Part shown: piece by piece, positions 8,755 to 17,752 of the stretch | How positions within the stretch are numbered: position 1 is the first letter of the stretch | Layout of the letters: each line of letters starts with the position of its first letter | Made by a program: the position numbers and the translations under genes | From: an uncultured Dysosmobacter sp. | Lineage (GTDB): Bacteria; Bacillota; Clostridia; Oscillospirales; Oscillospiraceae | NCBI GenBank assembly: GCA_934563745.1 | Contig: CAKTHE010000002.1 | Location: 76,598 to 140,597 of the forward strand | Reading direction: 5' to 3' | Length of the DNA: 64,000 bases | Notes under the pieces: model-generated | What the model saw: only the letters and a program-made list of their open reading frames with translations | What the model was told of the DNA's origin: nothing | Databases searched by the model: none

Positions 8755-10016
8755 CGCTTACCCTGGTGATCTTCTTCGGACTGATGTTCCTCAGCGTGCC
8801 GATGGCCTTTTCCGTCTGCCTGAGCTGTATGGCCTATATCCTCTTCAGCGATATCTCCGGCATTGTTCTGACGCAGCAGATGTTTGTTACGCTTAATTCC
8901 TTTTCTCTGCTGGCGGTGCCGCTGTTTATCCTGGCCGGCGACCTGATGAATACCGGCGGCCTGACAAAGCGAATTTTGAACCTGTCCCAGGCGTTTGTGG
9001 GGCATTTCCGCGGCAGTCTGGCGCAGGTGTGCGTGGCGGCCTGCGGTATGTTCGGTGCAATGTCCGGCTCGGCGGTGGCGGCATGCTCCTGCATGGGCTC
9101 TACTCTGATTCCGGCCATGAAGGAAGAGGGCTACGACGACGGGTACGCCTGCTCCGTGACGGCGGCATCGGCCCTGCTGGGACCGATGATCCCACCCTCC
9201 ATTGCGGCGGTGATCTACGGCACGGTGACCGGGGTTTCCATCCCGCAGCTTTTGATGGCCTGCCTGGCCCCGGCTATTTGCATGATCATCGGCTTTGGTG
9301 TGATCAACTTCTTCACTGCGAAAAAGCGGAATTACCCCAAGCACGAGCGGGAATCGTTCAAGACCCGCTGGAAGGCGCTGTGCTATGCACTGCCGGCACT
9401 GGTGGCGCCGCTGATCATCATCGGCGGAATTTTCTCCGGCATCTTCAACGCCACGGAGGCCGGCGCGGTGGCTTCGGTGTATGCACTGATATTCGGTCTG
9501 GTGACCCGGGAGCTGAAGCTGGAGGATCTGAGGCATGCCATGGCCACCACGGCCACCGTGACGGCGACGGTGCTGCTGATCAACTCGGCAGCCGGTGCGT
9601 TTTCCTGGATCCTGACCCGTGAGAATATTCCGCAGAATCTTACCAGCGCGATGCTGGGCCTGTGCGGCTCCAAGCTTGTGTTTTTGCTGGTGGTGGTGAT
9701 CTTCCTGGTGATCCTGGGCTGCTTTTTGTCGGATACGGCGATTACCCCCATGTGCGCCCCGCTGCTGCATCCGATTGCGGTGCGCTTCGGGATCGACGGG
9801 ATCGCCTTCGGCTGCTTGTGGATGGTGCTGATCTCCATCGGCGCGCTGACGCCGCCGGTCGGGACAATGCTGTTCGTATCCTCGAAAGTGGGGCAGACGC
9901 CCTTCAGCCGGGTGGTTCGCAATATCTGGCCCTTTATTGTGGTGATGCTTGCGACGGCAGCCGTGGTGTGCCTGTTCCCGCAGTTTCCGCTTTTCTTCGC
10001 CCAGCGGGTCCGCTGA
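8745..10016 (+). CDS. TRAP transporter large permease, DctM type
   Basis: This 423-aa polytopic protein with about 12 helices is the Na+-coupled translocating subunit. Recognisable family segments are SVPMAFSV near the start, FGAMSGSAVAAC, the PMIPPSIAAVIYG hairpin region, and TPPVGTMLF in the second half. Length is normal. The start GTGATGCGGGATG overlaps the end of dctQ. Confidence 0.92.
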   Translation: MLLTLTLVIFFGLMFLSVPMAFSVCLSCMAYILFSDISGIVLTQQMFVTLNSFSLLAVPLFILAGDLMNTGGLTKRILNLSQAFVGHFRGSLAQVCVAACGMFGAMSGSAVAACSCMGSTLIPAMKEEGYDDGYACSVTAASALLGPMIPPSIAAVIYGTVTGVSIPQLLMACLAPAICMIIGFGVINFFTAKKRNYPKHERESFKTRWKALCYALPALVAPLIIIGGIFSGIFNATEAGAVASVYALIFGLVTRELKLEDLRHAMATTATVTATVLLINSAAGAFSWILTRENIPQNLTSAMLGLCGSKLVFLLVVVIFLVILGCFLSDTAITPMCAPLLHPIAVRFGIDGIAFGCLWMVLISIGALTPPVGTMLFVSSKVGQTPFSRVVRNIWPFIVVMLATAAVVCLFPQFPLFFAQRVR

Positions 10017-10085
10017 GGACCGGGCGGTTGACAGAAGCTCCCCCGCTATTGTAGGATAAACGTACAAACGATAAGGGGCGTTTTT

Positions 10086-11135
10086 ATGGACAGGCGTCGT
10101 GTGATGGCAGCGCTTCTGGCCGGAATGATCGGCCTGAGCGGCTGTGCGGCGGAGGAAGAGCCGGCGGTTTTGCCGCCGGTCTCTTCCGAGCCGGAGCAAA
10201 TACAGCCCATCGTACTGAAGGTGGGCAGTCAAAGCGCAGAGGGTTCCAGCGAGATCCAGGTGATCCGGCGCTTTGAGCAGCTGGTGGAAGAGGCTTCCGG
10301 CGGGACGCTGGATATTCAGGTTTATACGGATTCCGGGCTGGGCGCCGTGAGCGACCTGATCGAGGGGATGTCCGTCGGGACCATTGAAATGGCGACGGTG
10401 TGCCTGAATTCGTACAGCGCCTTATGCAGCGACTTTGCCATGTACGACATGTGGTCGTTTAAAGAGCCGGAGGAGTTTGTCCGCCTGTATGAAAGTCAGG
10501 TCGGACGGGATCTGAACCGGGAGCTTACGGAGGAGGCGGGGATCCGGATCCTCTCTTATAATCTCTGCGGAACGGGGCGGCTGTATTTCTGGGGCAACGA
10601 ACTGCTGGAGACGATGGACGGATACCGGGGTCTGAAGATCCGGACCAACAGCTCCTCCGCCTGTGCGGCGGCCATTTCGGCGCTGCACGCCCTGCCGGTC
10701 TCCGTACCGTGGACGGATATGGCGGCTGCCTTGCGGACCGAGGTGATCAATGTAGCCAGCGGCGATGTGGAGAATATGCTGGCCTCTGGCTTTTGCGATC
10801 AGGTTGCGTACCGGTACGACACGCCGCCCAACTTTATGGGCTCCAGCCTGTGTATTTCGGAAAAGGTATTTGAACTGCTCGACGCGCAGCAGCAGGAATG
10901 GATCCAGTCGGCTGCGGTCCAGGCCTGTCAGGAATACGGAAGCGCGTTGTTTTCCAAGCGGGCCGCAGAAAACGAAGCGCTGGTTGGGGAGCGGGTGACC
11001 ACGCTCTTCCTCCCGGAGGAGGAAAAGGCAGAGATGAGTCGAAGAATCGATGCATCCTTACAGACGTATTTGGCGTCCGTCGTATCTCCGGAGCTGCTGG
11101 AAGAAACGCAGCGTGTTCTGTGCGGAACGGAATAA
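10086..11135 (+). CDS. Second DctP-like TRAP receptor lipoprotein
   Basis: This 349-aa lipoprotein (lipobox GLSGC, Cys20) is paralogous to the first receptor. Shared landmarks include EASGGTLDIQ against EQSGGTITVD, LIEGMSVGTIEMAT against MIEGISMGTIDMAT, and KIRTNSS at the substrate-arginine position. Overall divergence is considerable, so a different ligand or affinity is likely. It lies 69 bases after the DctM gene with its own AAGGGG ribosome site and ends at a very strong terminator, so it belongs to the same operon. A receptor on each side of one permease pair is unusual. Confidence 0.87.
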   Translation: MDRRRVMAALLAGMIGLSGCAAEEEPAVLPPVSSEPEQIQPIVLKVGSQSAEGSSEIQVIRRFEQLVEEASGGTLDIQVYTDSGLGAVSDLIEGMSVGTIEMATVCLNSYSALCSDFAMYDMWSFKEPEEFVRLYESQVGRDLNRELTEEAGIRILSYNLCGTGRLYFWGNELLETMDGYRGLKIRTNSSSACAAAISALHALPVSVPWTDMAAALRTEVINVASGDVENMLASGFCDQVAYRYDTPPNFMGSSLCISEKVFELLDAQQQEWIQSAAVQACQEYGSALFSKRAAENEALVGERVTTLFLPEEEKAEMSRRIDASLQTYLASVVSPELLEETQRVLCGTE

Positions 11136-11149
11136 GCCCCCGCCGCACA

Positions 11150-11199
11150 TAAGATAAAAAGACGGCTGTCCGACAGGACAGCCGTCTTTTTATCTTATG
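11150..11199. terminator. Long perfect-hairpin terminator at the end of the TRAP operon
   Basis: Two perfectly complementary 23-base arms (11150-11172 and 11177-11199) around a GACA loop include A-run and T-run ends. It works in both directions and also ends the NlpC/P60 gene. Confidence 0.9.
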
Positions 11200-11219
11200 T
11201 AGGATCTGCGGACCGGCGC

Positions 11220-12125
11220 TTACAGTACATGCAGGCCGCCCACGAAGTAGCGGTTATAGTAATCATCGTACAGGCTGCTGATCACAACGCCGCCGCTGCG
11301 GGAAGAGGAAGCGTGAATGAACTTGCCCTCGCCGATGTAGATGCCGGCATGGGAGCAGGCTTTGCCATTGGAACGGCTGGGATCGCAGAAGAAGACCAGA
11401 TCACCCAGCTGCAGGCCGGAGATGGAGCTCACCTTGGAGCCGGCGCCGCTCTGCCATTGGCCGGTGGCGGTATGGGGCAGGCTGACGCCATATTTGTTAT
11501 ACACATACATGGTAAAGCCGGAGCAGTCAAACCCGCTGGAGGAAGCTCCGCCGTAAACGTAGCGGGTACCCAGGTACTGCTTGGCCGTCGCGACCAGATC
11601 GGCGCCCTTGCCGGAAGAAGCGGTGAGATTTTTGGTCAGATCCAGAAAATCGCTGCGGATATAGCCCTGCGTACCGTACTTGCAGGTGACGCTGTACCAG
11701 CCGTCTTCCGAGATGCCGTTCACGGTGACCAGGGTGCCCAGTGCCAGCGTGGCGGCGACATCGCTTTCCGTGGAGGCCGCAGTCCGGACGTTGACGCCCT
11801 CTGCGTTGACCCGGCCGTACGCGGTGAACAGGCCATCCTGATCCACGGTCAGATAGTCCGCAGAGACATAGCCGTCCTGCCCGTCCTGGGAGATCTTGAA
11901 CCAGCCGTCCAGAGAGTCATCCAGAATGGCGACGACGGTGCTTTTATCCATCACTTTTACAATGGAGGAGGAAGTGGTGGCGTCTGAACGCATTCTGACG
12001 GAAGTACCGTTGATGCATCCGACCCCGACCGCAATGTCAGCGGCAAAGGCAGTGGCAGCCAGCAGCATAGCGGAAACAGCGGCCAGGAACAGAACACGGG
12101 CGGTTTTTCCAGCAAAATGTATCAT
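11220..12125 (-). CDS. Secreted NlpC/P60 peptidoglycan endopeptidase with two SH3 domains
   Basis: This 301-aa exported wall hydrolase has a signal peptide (cleavage near residue 28, after TAFA). Two bacterial SH3 repeats follow (VRMRSDATTSSSIVKV and VNVRTAASTESDVAAT), and then a C-terminal NlpC/P60 cysteine peptidase domain. Catalytic residues are visible: Cys in FDCSGF, His in CSHAGIYIG and the downstream His in FIHASS. Such enzymes cut gamma-D-Glu-diamino-acid bonds in stem peptides. The ATG at 12125 follows GGAAAGGAAG; a TTG nine codons upstream is in frame but less likely. A small conserved gene lies 45 bases upstream on the same strand and probably shares the transcript. Confidence 0.92.
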   Translation of the reverse strand: MIHFAGKTARVLFLAAVSAMLLAATAFAADIAVGVGCINGTSVRMRSDATTSSSIVKVMDKSTVVAILDDSLDGWFKISQDGQDGYVSADYLTVDQDGLFTAYGRVNAEGVNVRTAASTESDVAATLALGTLVTVNGISEDGWYSVTCKYGTQGYIRSDFLDLTKNLTASSGKGADLVATAKQYLGTRYVYGGASSSGFDCSGFTMYVYNKYGVSLPHTATGQWQSGAGSKVSSISGLQLGDLVFFCDPSRSNGKACSHAGIYIGEGKFIHASSSRSGGVVISSLYDDYYNRYFVGGLHVL

Positions 12126-12170
12126 GGGTGGGTACTTCCTTTCCGTTTTCAATCATTTGTAGGGGGAAAA

Positions 12171-12473
12171 TTATTTCCCGGAGAGTGCGCGCTCCAGCCA
12201 GATGGCGGAAATGTCCATTGCGGCGTACAGGCTTTCTTTTTCGCTCTTTTTCACAATGCGGTCCCGGGATTTGAGATCCGGGTCCGTCAGCTGCAGCTGG
12301 ATCGAGACCTTGCTGGCCACGTCCATATCCTGGACCTTCTTGGTATCCAGAATCTGCATCATAATGATATATTTTTCAGCCATCGTACCGTAGTAGATCA
12401 GGTTGCCTACACGGCGAAGCGGGTGGCCTTTGTACATGAGTCCGGAAGACTTGCTGCTTTTCGTATCAGCCAT
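12171..12473 (-). CDS. Small conserved hypothetical protein
   Basis: This 100-aa cytosolic protein is rich in Lys, Met and Ile and has no signal peptide or membrane segment. Readable features are GHPLRRVGNLIYYG, then KYIIMMQILDTKK, an alternating segment SIQLQLTD and a Lys-rich stretch. I do not recognise a characterised family; similar small ORFs are common in Clostridia. It has a good ribosome site (GAAGGAG) and a near-consensus promoter, so it is surely expressed. It may be cotranscribed with the NlpC/P60 gene. Confidence 0.8.
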   Translation of the reverse strand: MADTKSSKSSGLMYKGHPLRRVGNLIYYGTMAEKYIIMMQILDTKKVQDMDVASKVSIQLQLTDPDLKSRDRIVKKSEKESLYAAMDISAIWLERALSGK

Positions 12474-12505
12474 GAAACATGCTCCTTCAAAAAAGTTGTA
12501 ACCAA

Positions 12506-12534
12506 ATTGTAACAGATTGCATCTATTTTGTCAA
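12506..12534 (-). promoter_or_regulatory. Strong promoter for the small hypothetical gene
   Basis: On the complement TTGACA (12529-12534) is followed after 17 bases by TACAAT (12506-12511), a near-perfect sigma-A promoter 33 bases before the start codon. Two TTACAA repeats lie at and just after the -10. Confidence 0.75.
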
Positions 12535-12670
12535 TTGTATCGGCAGAGTTTTTAGAGGAAATGTTTCCCGGAGCCTGTGCGGCTGTGCAAAAAAACGGGA
12601 AACAGGGCAGAGGGGGCAGATAGCCGGTCCGACCCGGCCCTCCGGACCGGGCGGAAGGAACGATGCGGAA

Positions 12671-12717
12671 AACCAAGCGGCGTCCCATTCCTCAGAGGGA
12701 CGCCGCTTGGTTTTTAT
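12671..12717 (-). terminator. Terminator of the sugar kinase operon
   Basis: Sixteen-base arms (AACCAAGCGGCGTCCC at 12671-12686, complement at 12697-12712) lie just after the kinase stop codon and end in TTTT. The ~135 bases between this hairpin and the promoter at 12506-12534 hold nothing I recognise. Confidence 0.85.
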
Positions 12718-12725
12718 ATACTGTT

Positions 12726-14198
12726 TCAAAAAAGCCCCTGCAGGGCCGGATAGAGGCGGCAGTAGCGCGGATAGGTTTGGCGGTACAGCGCTGCGGCAGT
12801 CGGGTCCGGCCGAAAGATATGCCCGGCGTTGACGGCGCGCAGAGAGGCCGTCAGCTCCCCGTAGCTGTGCAGCTGGCCAAGCCCCAGACGGGCGATTGCG
12901 GCCACGGCCAGGGAGGGAAGATAGGCGCCATCCCGGAATACCAGGATGTTACAGTTGAGTACATCTGCCAGGATCTGGCACCAGACGGACTCTTGGCTGC
13001 CGCCGCCGATGAGGGAGACGATCTCCGCCTCGGCGGGCACGGCGCCCAGGCGCTCAAAGCCCTGACGCAGGGAATAGGCGACTCCCTCCAATGCGGCCCG
13101 GGCCAGGTCCGCCGGGGTGGTTTCCGGTGTAAGGCCGACATAACTGCCGCGGATATCCGGATCCAGGACCGGGAAGCGCTCGCCGTTGAGGTAGGGCAGA
13201 AACAGGACGCCGTGACTGCCGGGAACGCTGGAGCGCAGCAGGTTGGCTGCGGCGGGGTAATCTCCGCCGGCGAAACTGCGGCAGACCCAGTTGTGAACGT
13301 TGCCGGCGTTTAAAAACGGGACGACGTTGATGACATGCTCCGGCGCGGCGGCCGCCAAATTGAAGACGCCGGACTCTGTCAGCAGCACCTGGCGGGACAC
13401 GGTGGCGACCCAGCCGGATGTGCCCAGGTTGAGATTATACTGCCCGGGACCGGCGATCCCGCTGGCCAGCGTGGTGGCGCCGGCGTCGCCGATCCCGGCA
13501 AAGACCGGGGTGCCGGGAGCATAGCCGCAGCCGTTGGAGGAAGAAAGGATGCCTGCCGGCTGATGCGGGGCCAGCAGGTCGGGGAACAGGGTGGGGGAGA
13601 CATCCGCGGCGGCCAGAAGCTGCGGTGACCAGACCTTTTGGGAAAGATCCATGGCGCCGGCGGTGGAGCAGGCTGTCACGTCGCCGCAGCAGGTCCCGGT
13701 AAGCCGGGCGATCAGGTAGTCCTTGGAACTGATCAGCACGTGGGCAGTCCGGCGGAATTGCTCCGGACGTTCCTCCCGCAGCCACATCAGCTTAGGCAGC
13801 GGCAAAGAGCCGTCACAGCGGTTTCCCGTGATGCGCAGGAACGCATCCGCACCCACCGCAGCCTCCAGGCGTCGGGCCTGGGCCTCCGCCCGTCCGTCGG
13901 AGTATAAGATGGCGTTGCCGGTGGGAAGAAGATCGGCGTCCAGGGGGATCAGGTCCTGCATTTGGCCGCTCATGACCAGGGCGGAAATACAGGAGGCGTC
14001 GAACTGCGCGGTAAACTCCCGGGAGATCACACGGAACGCCTCCCACCAGCACTGGGGATCCTGCTCCTGGACGCCGCCGGCATAAAGCGTGGGAATGTCC
14101 ACGGAACGGACAGCGGCGACCGTTCCGTCGCACTGAGCCAGGATTCCTTTGACGGCGGTGGTGCCGACGTCAAAGGCTGCAATGTAACGGGGCTTCAT
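12726..14198 (-). CDS. FGGY-family carbohydrate kinase (xylulokinase-like)
   Basis: This 490-aa cytosolic kinase phosphorylates a pentose, pentulose or polyol with ATP. The N-terminal FDVGTTAVKGIL phosphate-loop motif is present. In mid-sequence are LMWLREE, SSKDYLIARLTG and the GAMDLSQKVWS region, and the C-terminal half has LIGGGSQESVWCQILAD, the FGGY second signature. Length fits xylulokinase. It is last in the row behind the ribose-type transporter, so it probably traps the imported sugar. Substrate specificity within FGGY cannot be read reliably. Confidence 0.88.
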   Translation of the reverse strand: MKPRYIAAFDVGTTAVKGILAQCDGTVAAVRSVDIPTLYAGGVQEQDPQCWWEAFRVISREFTAQFDASCISALVMSGQMQDLIPLDADLLPTGNAILYSDGRAEAQARRLEAAVGADAFLRITGNRCDGSLPLPKLMWLREERPEQFRRTAHVLISSKDYLIARLTGTCCGDVTACSTAGAMDLSQKVWSPQLLAAADVSPTLFPDLLAPHQPAGILSSSNGCGYAPGTPVFAGIGDAGATTLASGIAGPGQYNLNLGTSGWVATVSRQVLLTESGVFNLAAAAPEHVINVVPFLNAGNVHNWVCRSFAGGDYPAAANLLRSSVPGSHGVLFLPYLNGERFPVLDPDIRGSYVGLTPETTPADLARAALEGVAYSLRQGFERLGAVPAEAEIVSLIGGGSQESVWCQILADVLNCNILVFRDGAYLPSLAVAAIARLGLGQLHSYGELTASLRAVNAGHIFRPDPTAAALYRQTYPRYCRLYPALQGLF

Positions 14199-14211
14199 AT
14201 GGACCTCCTCC

Positions 14212-15162
14212 TTACTGTTCGTCCCGGCGGCCGGCCCGCTGAAGGATCACGGCCAGAATGATGATGCTTCCGGTGAGAATGTTCTGCATATACGTGGGCA
14301 TCTGCAGCATGGTCAGGCCGGTGGCCAGCACGCCCAGGATCGCCGCGCCCACGAAGGTGCCCGGCGCATTGGGAACCCCGCGGCGGGAGACGGTGCAGCC
14401 GATAAATACAGCTGCATAGGACTGCAGAAAGTAGCCGTCACCGGCGGTGGTGTTGGCAGAGCCGACCCGGGAGGCGATCAGCATTCCGGTGATACAGGCC
14501 ATTACGGAGCAAAGCACGAAGGCGATGGTTTTATAGCGGGCGACCGGGATCCCGGCTACCTTGGCGGCTTCCTCGTTGCCGCCGATGGCGTAAAGCCTCC
14601 GGCCCAGGGTCGTCTGCTCCAGCAAAAAGACGAAGGCCAGCGTAAAGACCACCATCAGGATCGAGAGCAGCGGAATGCTGCCGAGCTTGACGGTCCCGGG
14701 CAGGGAGAACGCATCCGGGATATTTTCAAAAATGGTGGCGCCGCCGGAGAGCCGGTAGATCACGCCGGAGAGCACCGTGCTCATGCCCAGGGTGGTGATG
14801 AAGGAAAGCACCCGGAAGTGGGAGACGATCCATCCGTTGAGCAGACCGATCAGGGCGCTGACCAGGACCGGCAGGGTGAAGCATACAGCCATCGGGAGCC
14901 CGCGCACAGCCAGCAGCGCGGCCATGACGCCGCCCAAAGAGGCCATCGCGCCGATGGACAGATCAAATTCCTGAACACTCATGACCAGGGTGGCACCCAG
15001 GGAGATCATCACCAGAAGGGAGATCTGACGGGTAATGTTGATAAAATTCCGGAAGGTGCAGAAGGAGGCCGGCCGGATCAGGCTGAATACCAGCACGATG
15101 GCGGCCAGGGCCAGCAGCGTGCCGTAGGTGTGCAGGATCTGCCGTAGGGAATGTTTTTTCAC
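14212..15162 (-). CDS. Ribose-type ABC transporter permease (RbsC-like)
   Basis: This inner-membrane subunit of about 316 aa belongs to a sugar importer of the CUT2/RbsC family, with 8-10 hydrophobic segments. The family signature is readable in GGNEEAAKVAGIPVARYK, and RVGSANTTAGDGYFLQSYAAV is typical RbsC sequence. I chose GTG at 15162, which has GAAAGGGG upstream. An ATG at 15189 overlaps the ATPase gene but lacks a ribosome site. It follows the ATPase gene closely and precedes the kinase by 13 bases. Confidence 0.9.
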   Translation of the reverse strand: MKKHSLRQILHTYGTLLALAAIVLVFSLIRPASFCTFRNFINITRQISLLVMISLGATLVMSVQEFDLSIGAMASLGGVMAALLAVRGLPMAVCFTLPVLVSALIGLLNGWIVSHFRVLSFITTLGMSTVLSGVIYRLSGGATIFENIPDAFSLPGTVKLGSIPLLSILMVVFTLAFVFLLEQTTLGRRLYAIGGNEEAAKVAGIPVARYKTIAFVLCSVMACITGMLIASRVGSANTTAGDGYFLQSYAAVFIGCTVSRRGVPNAPGTFVGAAILGVLATGLTMLQMPTYMQNILTGSIIILAVILQRAGRRDEQ

Positions 15163-15178
15163 AGGAAGCGCCCCTTTC

Positions 15179-16663
15179 TCAGGATTCATAACACAGTGCG
15201 AGGACCTGACGGGCGGTCAGGCCGTCGTTGGGAAGGGGCGCTAATGTGCGTCCCCGGGAGAGGACCTGCACCCGGTCCGCCACTTCCAGCAGCTCGCTGA
15301 GGCCCGAGGAGACATAGAGGACTCCGCAGCCCTGGTCGGCTTTCTCCCGCAAAAGCCGGTGCAGCTGCGCGCGGGTCCCCACATCCACGGCCTGGGTGGG
15401 CTCGTCGCACAGCAGGACCTGAGGCTGCATCAGAAGGACCCGGGCGAATACGGCCTTCTGCTGGTTGCCGCCGGAGAGCTCGGCAATGGGCTGATTCAGG
15501 CTGACGGCCTTGATCTGCAGCGCGGCGGCCTGCTCGGCAGCGGCCTGCTGCTCGGCCCGGCGGCTGCGGATCCCGCCCCGGGCGCAGCGGTCCAGAGCGG
15601 AGAGAAGCATGTTGTCCCGCACGCTCAGCCCGCCGACCAGGGCTTTGCCCCGGCGGTCCTCCGGGATCAGCGCGACGCCCTGACGCAGGGAATCGGCCGG
15701 AGTGGGCTGCGATTTTTGAGGGCGCCCGTTGAGCAGAACTTCTCCGCCGGAGCGGGGACGCAGACCGTAGAGACATTCCAGAAGCTCAGTCCGGCCGCTG
15801 CCGCCCAGACCGAAAAGCCCCAGAATTTCTCCGGCGTGGACGGTCAGCGAGGCGCTGCGCACGGCGCCGTCCCGGGAAGAGAGATCCCGCACCTCCATCA
15901 AAGCCGGACCGATGCGCATGGACCGGCCCGCGGCGGAAGGCGGCGTGTCACAGCCGGCCATGGCGGCGACCAGCCGGGCCTGCGTGACCGAGGCGGTGGG
16001 CTGCGTGGAAACCAGCTGCCCGTTGCGCAGCACGCTGACCCGGTCCGTCAGACGGAAGATTTCGTCCAGACGGTGCGTGACATAGAGAATGGCAGTACCG
16101 GCATCCCGCAGGGCCTGCACCACGGCAAACAGCCGTTCGGCCTCGCGGTCGGTCAAAGAGGCGGTGGGCTCGTCCAGGATCAGCAGCCGGCAGGCGGACA
16201 GGTTGGCCCGGACCAGCTCCAGCTCCGTGCGCTGGGGTGGGGAGAGCTCGGCGGCGGTTTTCCGAAGATCCAGTGTGACGCCGATGCGGGCGGCGGTCTC
16301 CTGCACGCGGTGCTCCATGGCCTTCCAGTCGATCCGCCCGCCCCGGGTGGGGTAGGGAGTGCCCAGATAGGCATTTTCCACGCAGCTGAAGGTGGGGATC
16401 AGCGTCCGGTCCTGATGCACGGCGTGTATCCCGAGCCGCTGGCTTTCCTGCGGAGAGGCGGCCTGCATGGGCTGGCCATCCCACAGCATCGCGCCCCGGT
16501 CCGGAAGGTATACGCCGGTGAGCAGCTTGATCAGCGTCGATTTACCGGCACCGTTTTCCCCCACCAGTCCGTGTACTTCCCCGGCGGCCAGCGACAGGCT
16601 TACATCCTGCAGGGCGGCAATGCCGTGAAATGATTTGCTGAGCCCCTGGGTCTCAAGCAGCAT
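15179..16663 (-). CDS. Ribose-type ABC transporter ATPase with two nucleotide-binding domains (RbsA-like)
   Basis: This 494-aa tandem ATPase powers CUT2 sugar import. Domain 1 has Walker A GENGAGKST, a signature-like LSPPQRTELELV and Walker B LLILDEPTASL. Domain 2 has the degenerate Walker A GLGGSGRTELL typical of RbsA, a proper LSGGNQQKAVFAR signature and LLCDEPTQAVDVG. The altered first signature deserves note but is within family variation. The start has AAAAGGAGGG upstream. A hairpin separates it from the receptor gene. Confidence 0.93.
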   Translation of the reverse strand: MLLETQGLSKSFHGIAALQDVSLSLAAGEVHGLVGENGAGKSTLIKLLTGVYLPDRGAMLWDGQPMQAASPQESQRLGIHAVHQDRTLIPTFSCVENAYLGTPYPTRGGRIDWKAMEHRVQETAARIGVTLDLRKTAAELSPPQRTELELVRANLSACRLLILDEPTASLTDREAERLFAVVQALRDAGTAILYVTHRLDEIFRLTDRVSVLRNGQLVSTQPTASVTQARLVAAMAGCDTPPSAAGRSMRIGPALMEVRDLSSRDGAVRSASLTVHAGEILGLFGLGGSGRTELLECLYGLRPRSGGEVLLNGRPQKSQPTPADSLRQGVALIPEDRRGKALVGGLSVRDNMLLSALDRCARGGIRSRRAEQQAAAEQAAALQIKAVSLNQPIAELSGGNQQKAVFARVLLMQPQVLLCDEPTQAVDVGTRAQLHRLLREKADQGCGVLYVSSGLSELLEVADRVQVLSRGRTLAPLPNDGLTARQVLALCYES

Positions 16664-16689
16664 GGAACATCCCTCCTTTTGAAACGATC

Positions 16690-16724
16690 CATCCGCCGGG
16701 AAACATGAGGTTCCCCGGCGGATG
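16690..16724 (-). other. Hairpin between the sugar receptor and ATPase genes
   Basis: CATCCGCCGGG-AA and TTCCCCGGCGGATG pair with one bulged base. No T-run follows on the minus strand, so it is more likely an mRNA-stabilising or partial attenuation element that keeps receptor transcripts more abundant than membrane components. Confidence 0.55.
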
Positions 16725-16731
16725 GGCGGCG

Positions 16732-17715
16732 TCAGCCGATGAAATCGGCGGCGTTGTCGGCGGTGATCAGTGTGGCGTCGGCGTATAGCTCGCCCGGCTC
16801 GATGGTTTCACCGGCGAAAAGCTTACCCATCTGCTCCACCACGATGTCCGTCATCCCCTGGAAATTCTGGGCGACGGTGGCTTTCAGGTTTGTGCCCTGC
16901 TGGATCAGGGATACGGCCTGCTCGTTTCCGTCCACGCCGACGATCAGGATCTCATCCCGGCCGGCTTCCTGGCAGGCCTGGGTCGCGCCGATGGCCGGTT
17001 CATCCCAGCCGCAGAAGATGGCGGTGATGGAGCCCTTTTCCGGATTGGCGGTCAGCAGATTCTGAACGATGTCCTGGGCGTCGTTGATGGGCTGCTCGGC
17101 GGGGACGTGCTGCTCGGTCACCAGGGAGATGTCCGAATTGGCGGCCAGCAGATCGTCAAAGGCCTCGCAGCGCTTGACGACGCCGGGGTGCGGGCGGTGT
17201 GTCAGGGCAACGACGGTACCCTTGCCGCCCATCAGATCGTTGAAAAGGTAGTTTACGATCAACTGGCCCATCTGATAGTTGTCGCTGGTGGCGTTGACCT
17301 GCATGCCCTCGATATAGCCGCTGTCACAGCCGAAAACGGGAATGCCGGCGTCAAAGGCGTCCTGAAGCTGGTTTTTCAGCTGCGAGGGATCGGCGCTGAC
17401 CAGAACAATGGCGTCGGTTCCGGAGACCACGACGTCTTCGATCCGGCTGGCCAACTCGGAAAAATCATTGGCCGTGTCGGTCACGGTGACGTCTGCGCCC
17501 AGGGCCTTCAGGCTTTCTTCCAGATAGCCGCACATTTGGTTGGTGGTCACGGAGCTGAGATAGGGCGTCATGACGGAGATCTTTTTGCCGGAGAGGCTGG
17601 CCTCCGGCGAAGAGGACGCGCCGGCGCTGCCGGAAGGAGAGCCGCCGCCGGAACCGCAGGCGGCCAGGCTGAGCAGCAGGGCCAGGGAGAGAAGCAGAGC
17701 TGCAATTTTTTTCAT
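16732..17715 (-). CDS. Sugar-binding lipoprotein of the ribose-type transporter
   Basis: This 327-aa receptor has a lipobox (LSLAAC, Cys20), a Gly/Ser-rich linker and a periplasmic-binding fold of the RbsB/LacI-like class. Readable segments are ISVMTPYLSSVTTNQMCGYL, DAIVLVSADPSQLKN, GIPVFGCDSG, and a C-terminal VGVDGNEQAVSLIQQGTNLKATVAQ. Start at 17715 follows AGGAGG; an upstream in-frame start has none. It begins only 37 bases after trpA, with no terminator or convincing promoter between. Confidence 0.92.
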   Translation of the reverse strand: MKKIAALLLSLALLLSLAACGSGGGSPSGSAGASSSPEASLSGKKISVMTPYLSSVTTNQMCGYLEESLKALGADVTVTDTANDFSELASRIEDVVVSGTDAIVLVSADPSQLKNQLQDAFDAGIPVFGCDSGYIEGMQVNATSDNYQMGQLIVNYLFNDLMGGKGTVVALTHRPHPGVVKRCEAFDDLLAANSDISLVTEQHVPAEQPINDAQDIVQNLLTANPEKGSITAIFCGWDEPAIGATQACQEAGRDEILIVGVDGNEQAVSLIQQGTNLKATVAQNFQGMTDIVVEQMGKLFAGETIEPGELYADATLITADNAADFIG

Positions 17716-17752
17716 GGGAATACCTCCTGAAAGTAATTGAGTGGACGTCTGC

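Noticed and set aside
12535-12670. A possible small gene or RNA between the small hypothetical gene and the kinase terminator
   Set aside because: Short GC repeats are present, but no start with a ribosome site and no convincing fold.
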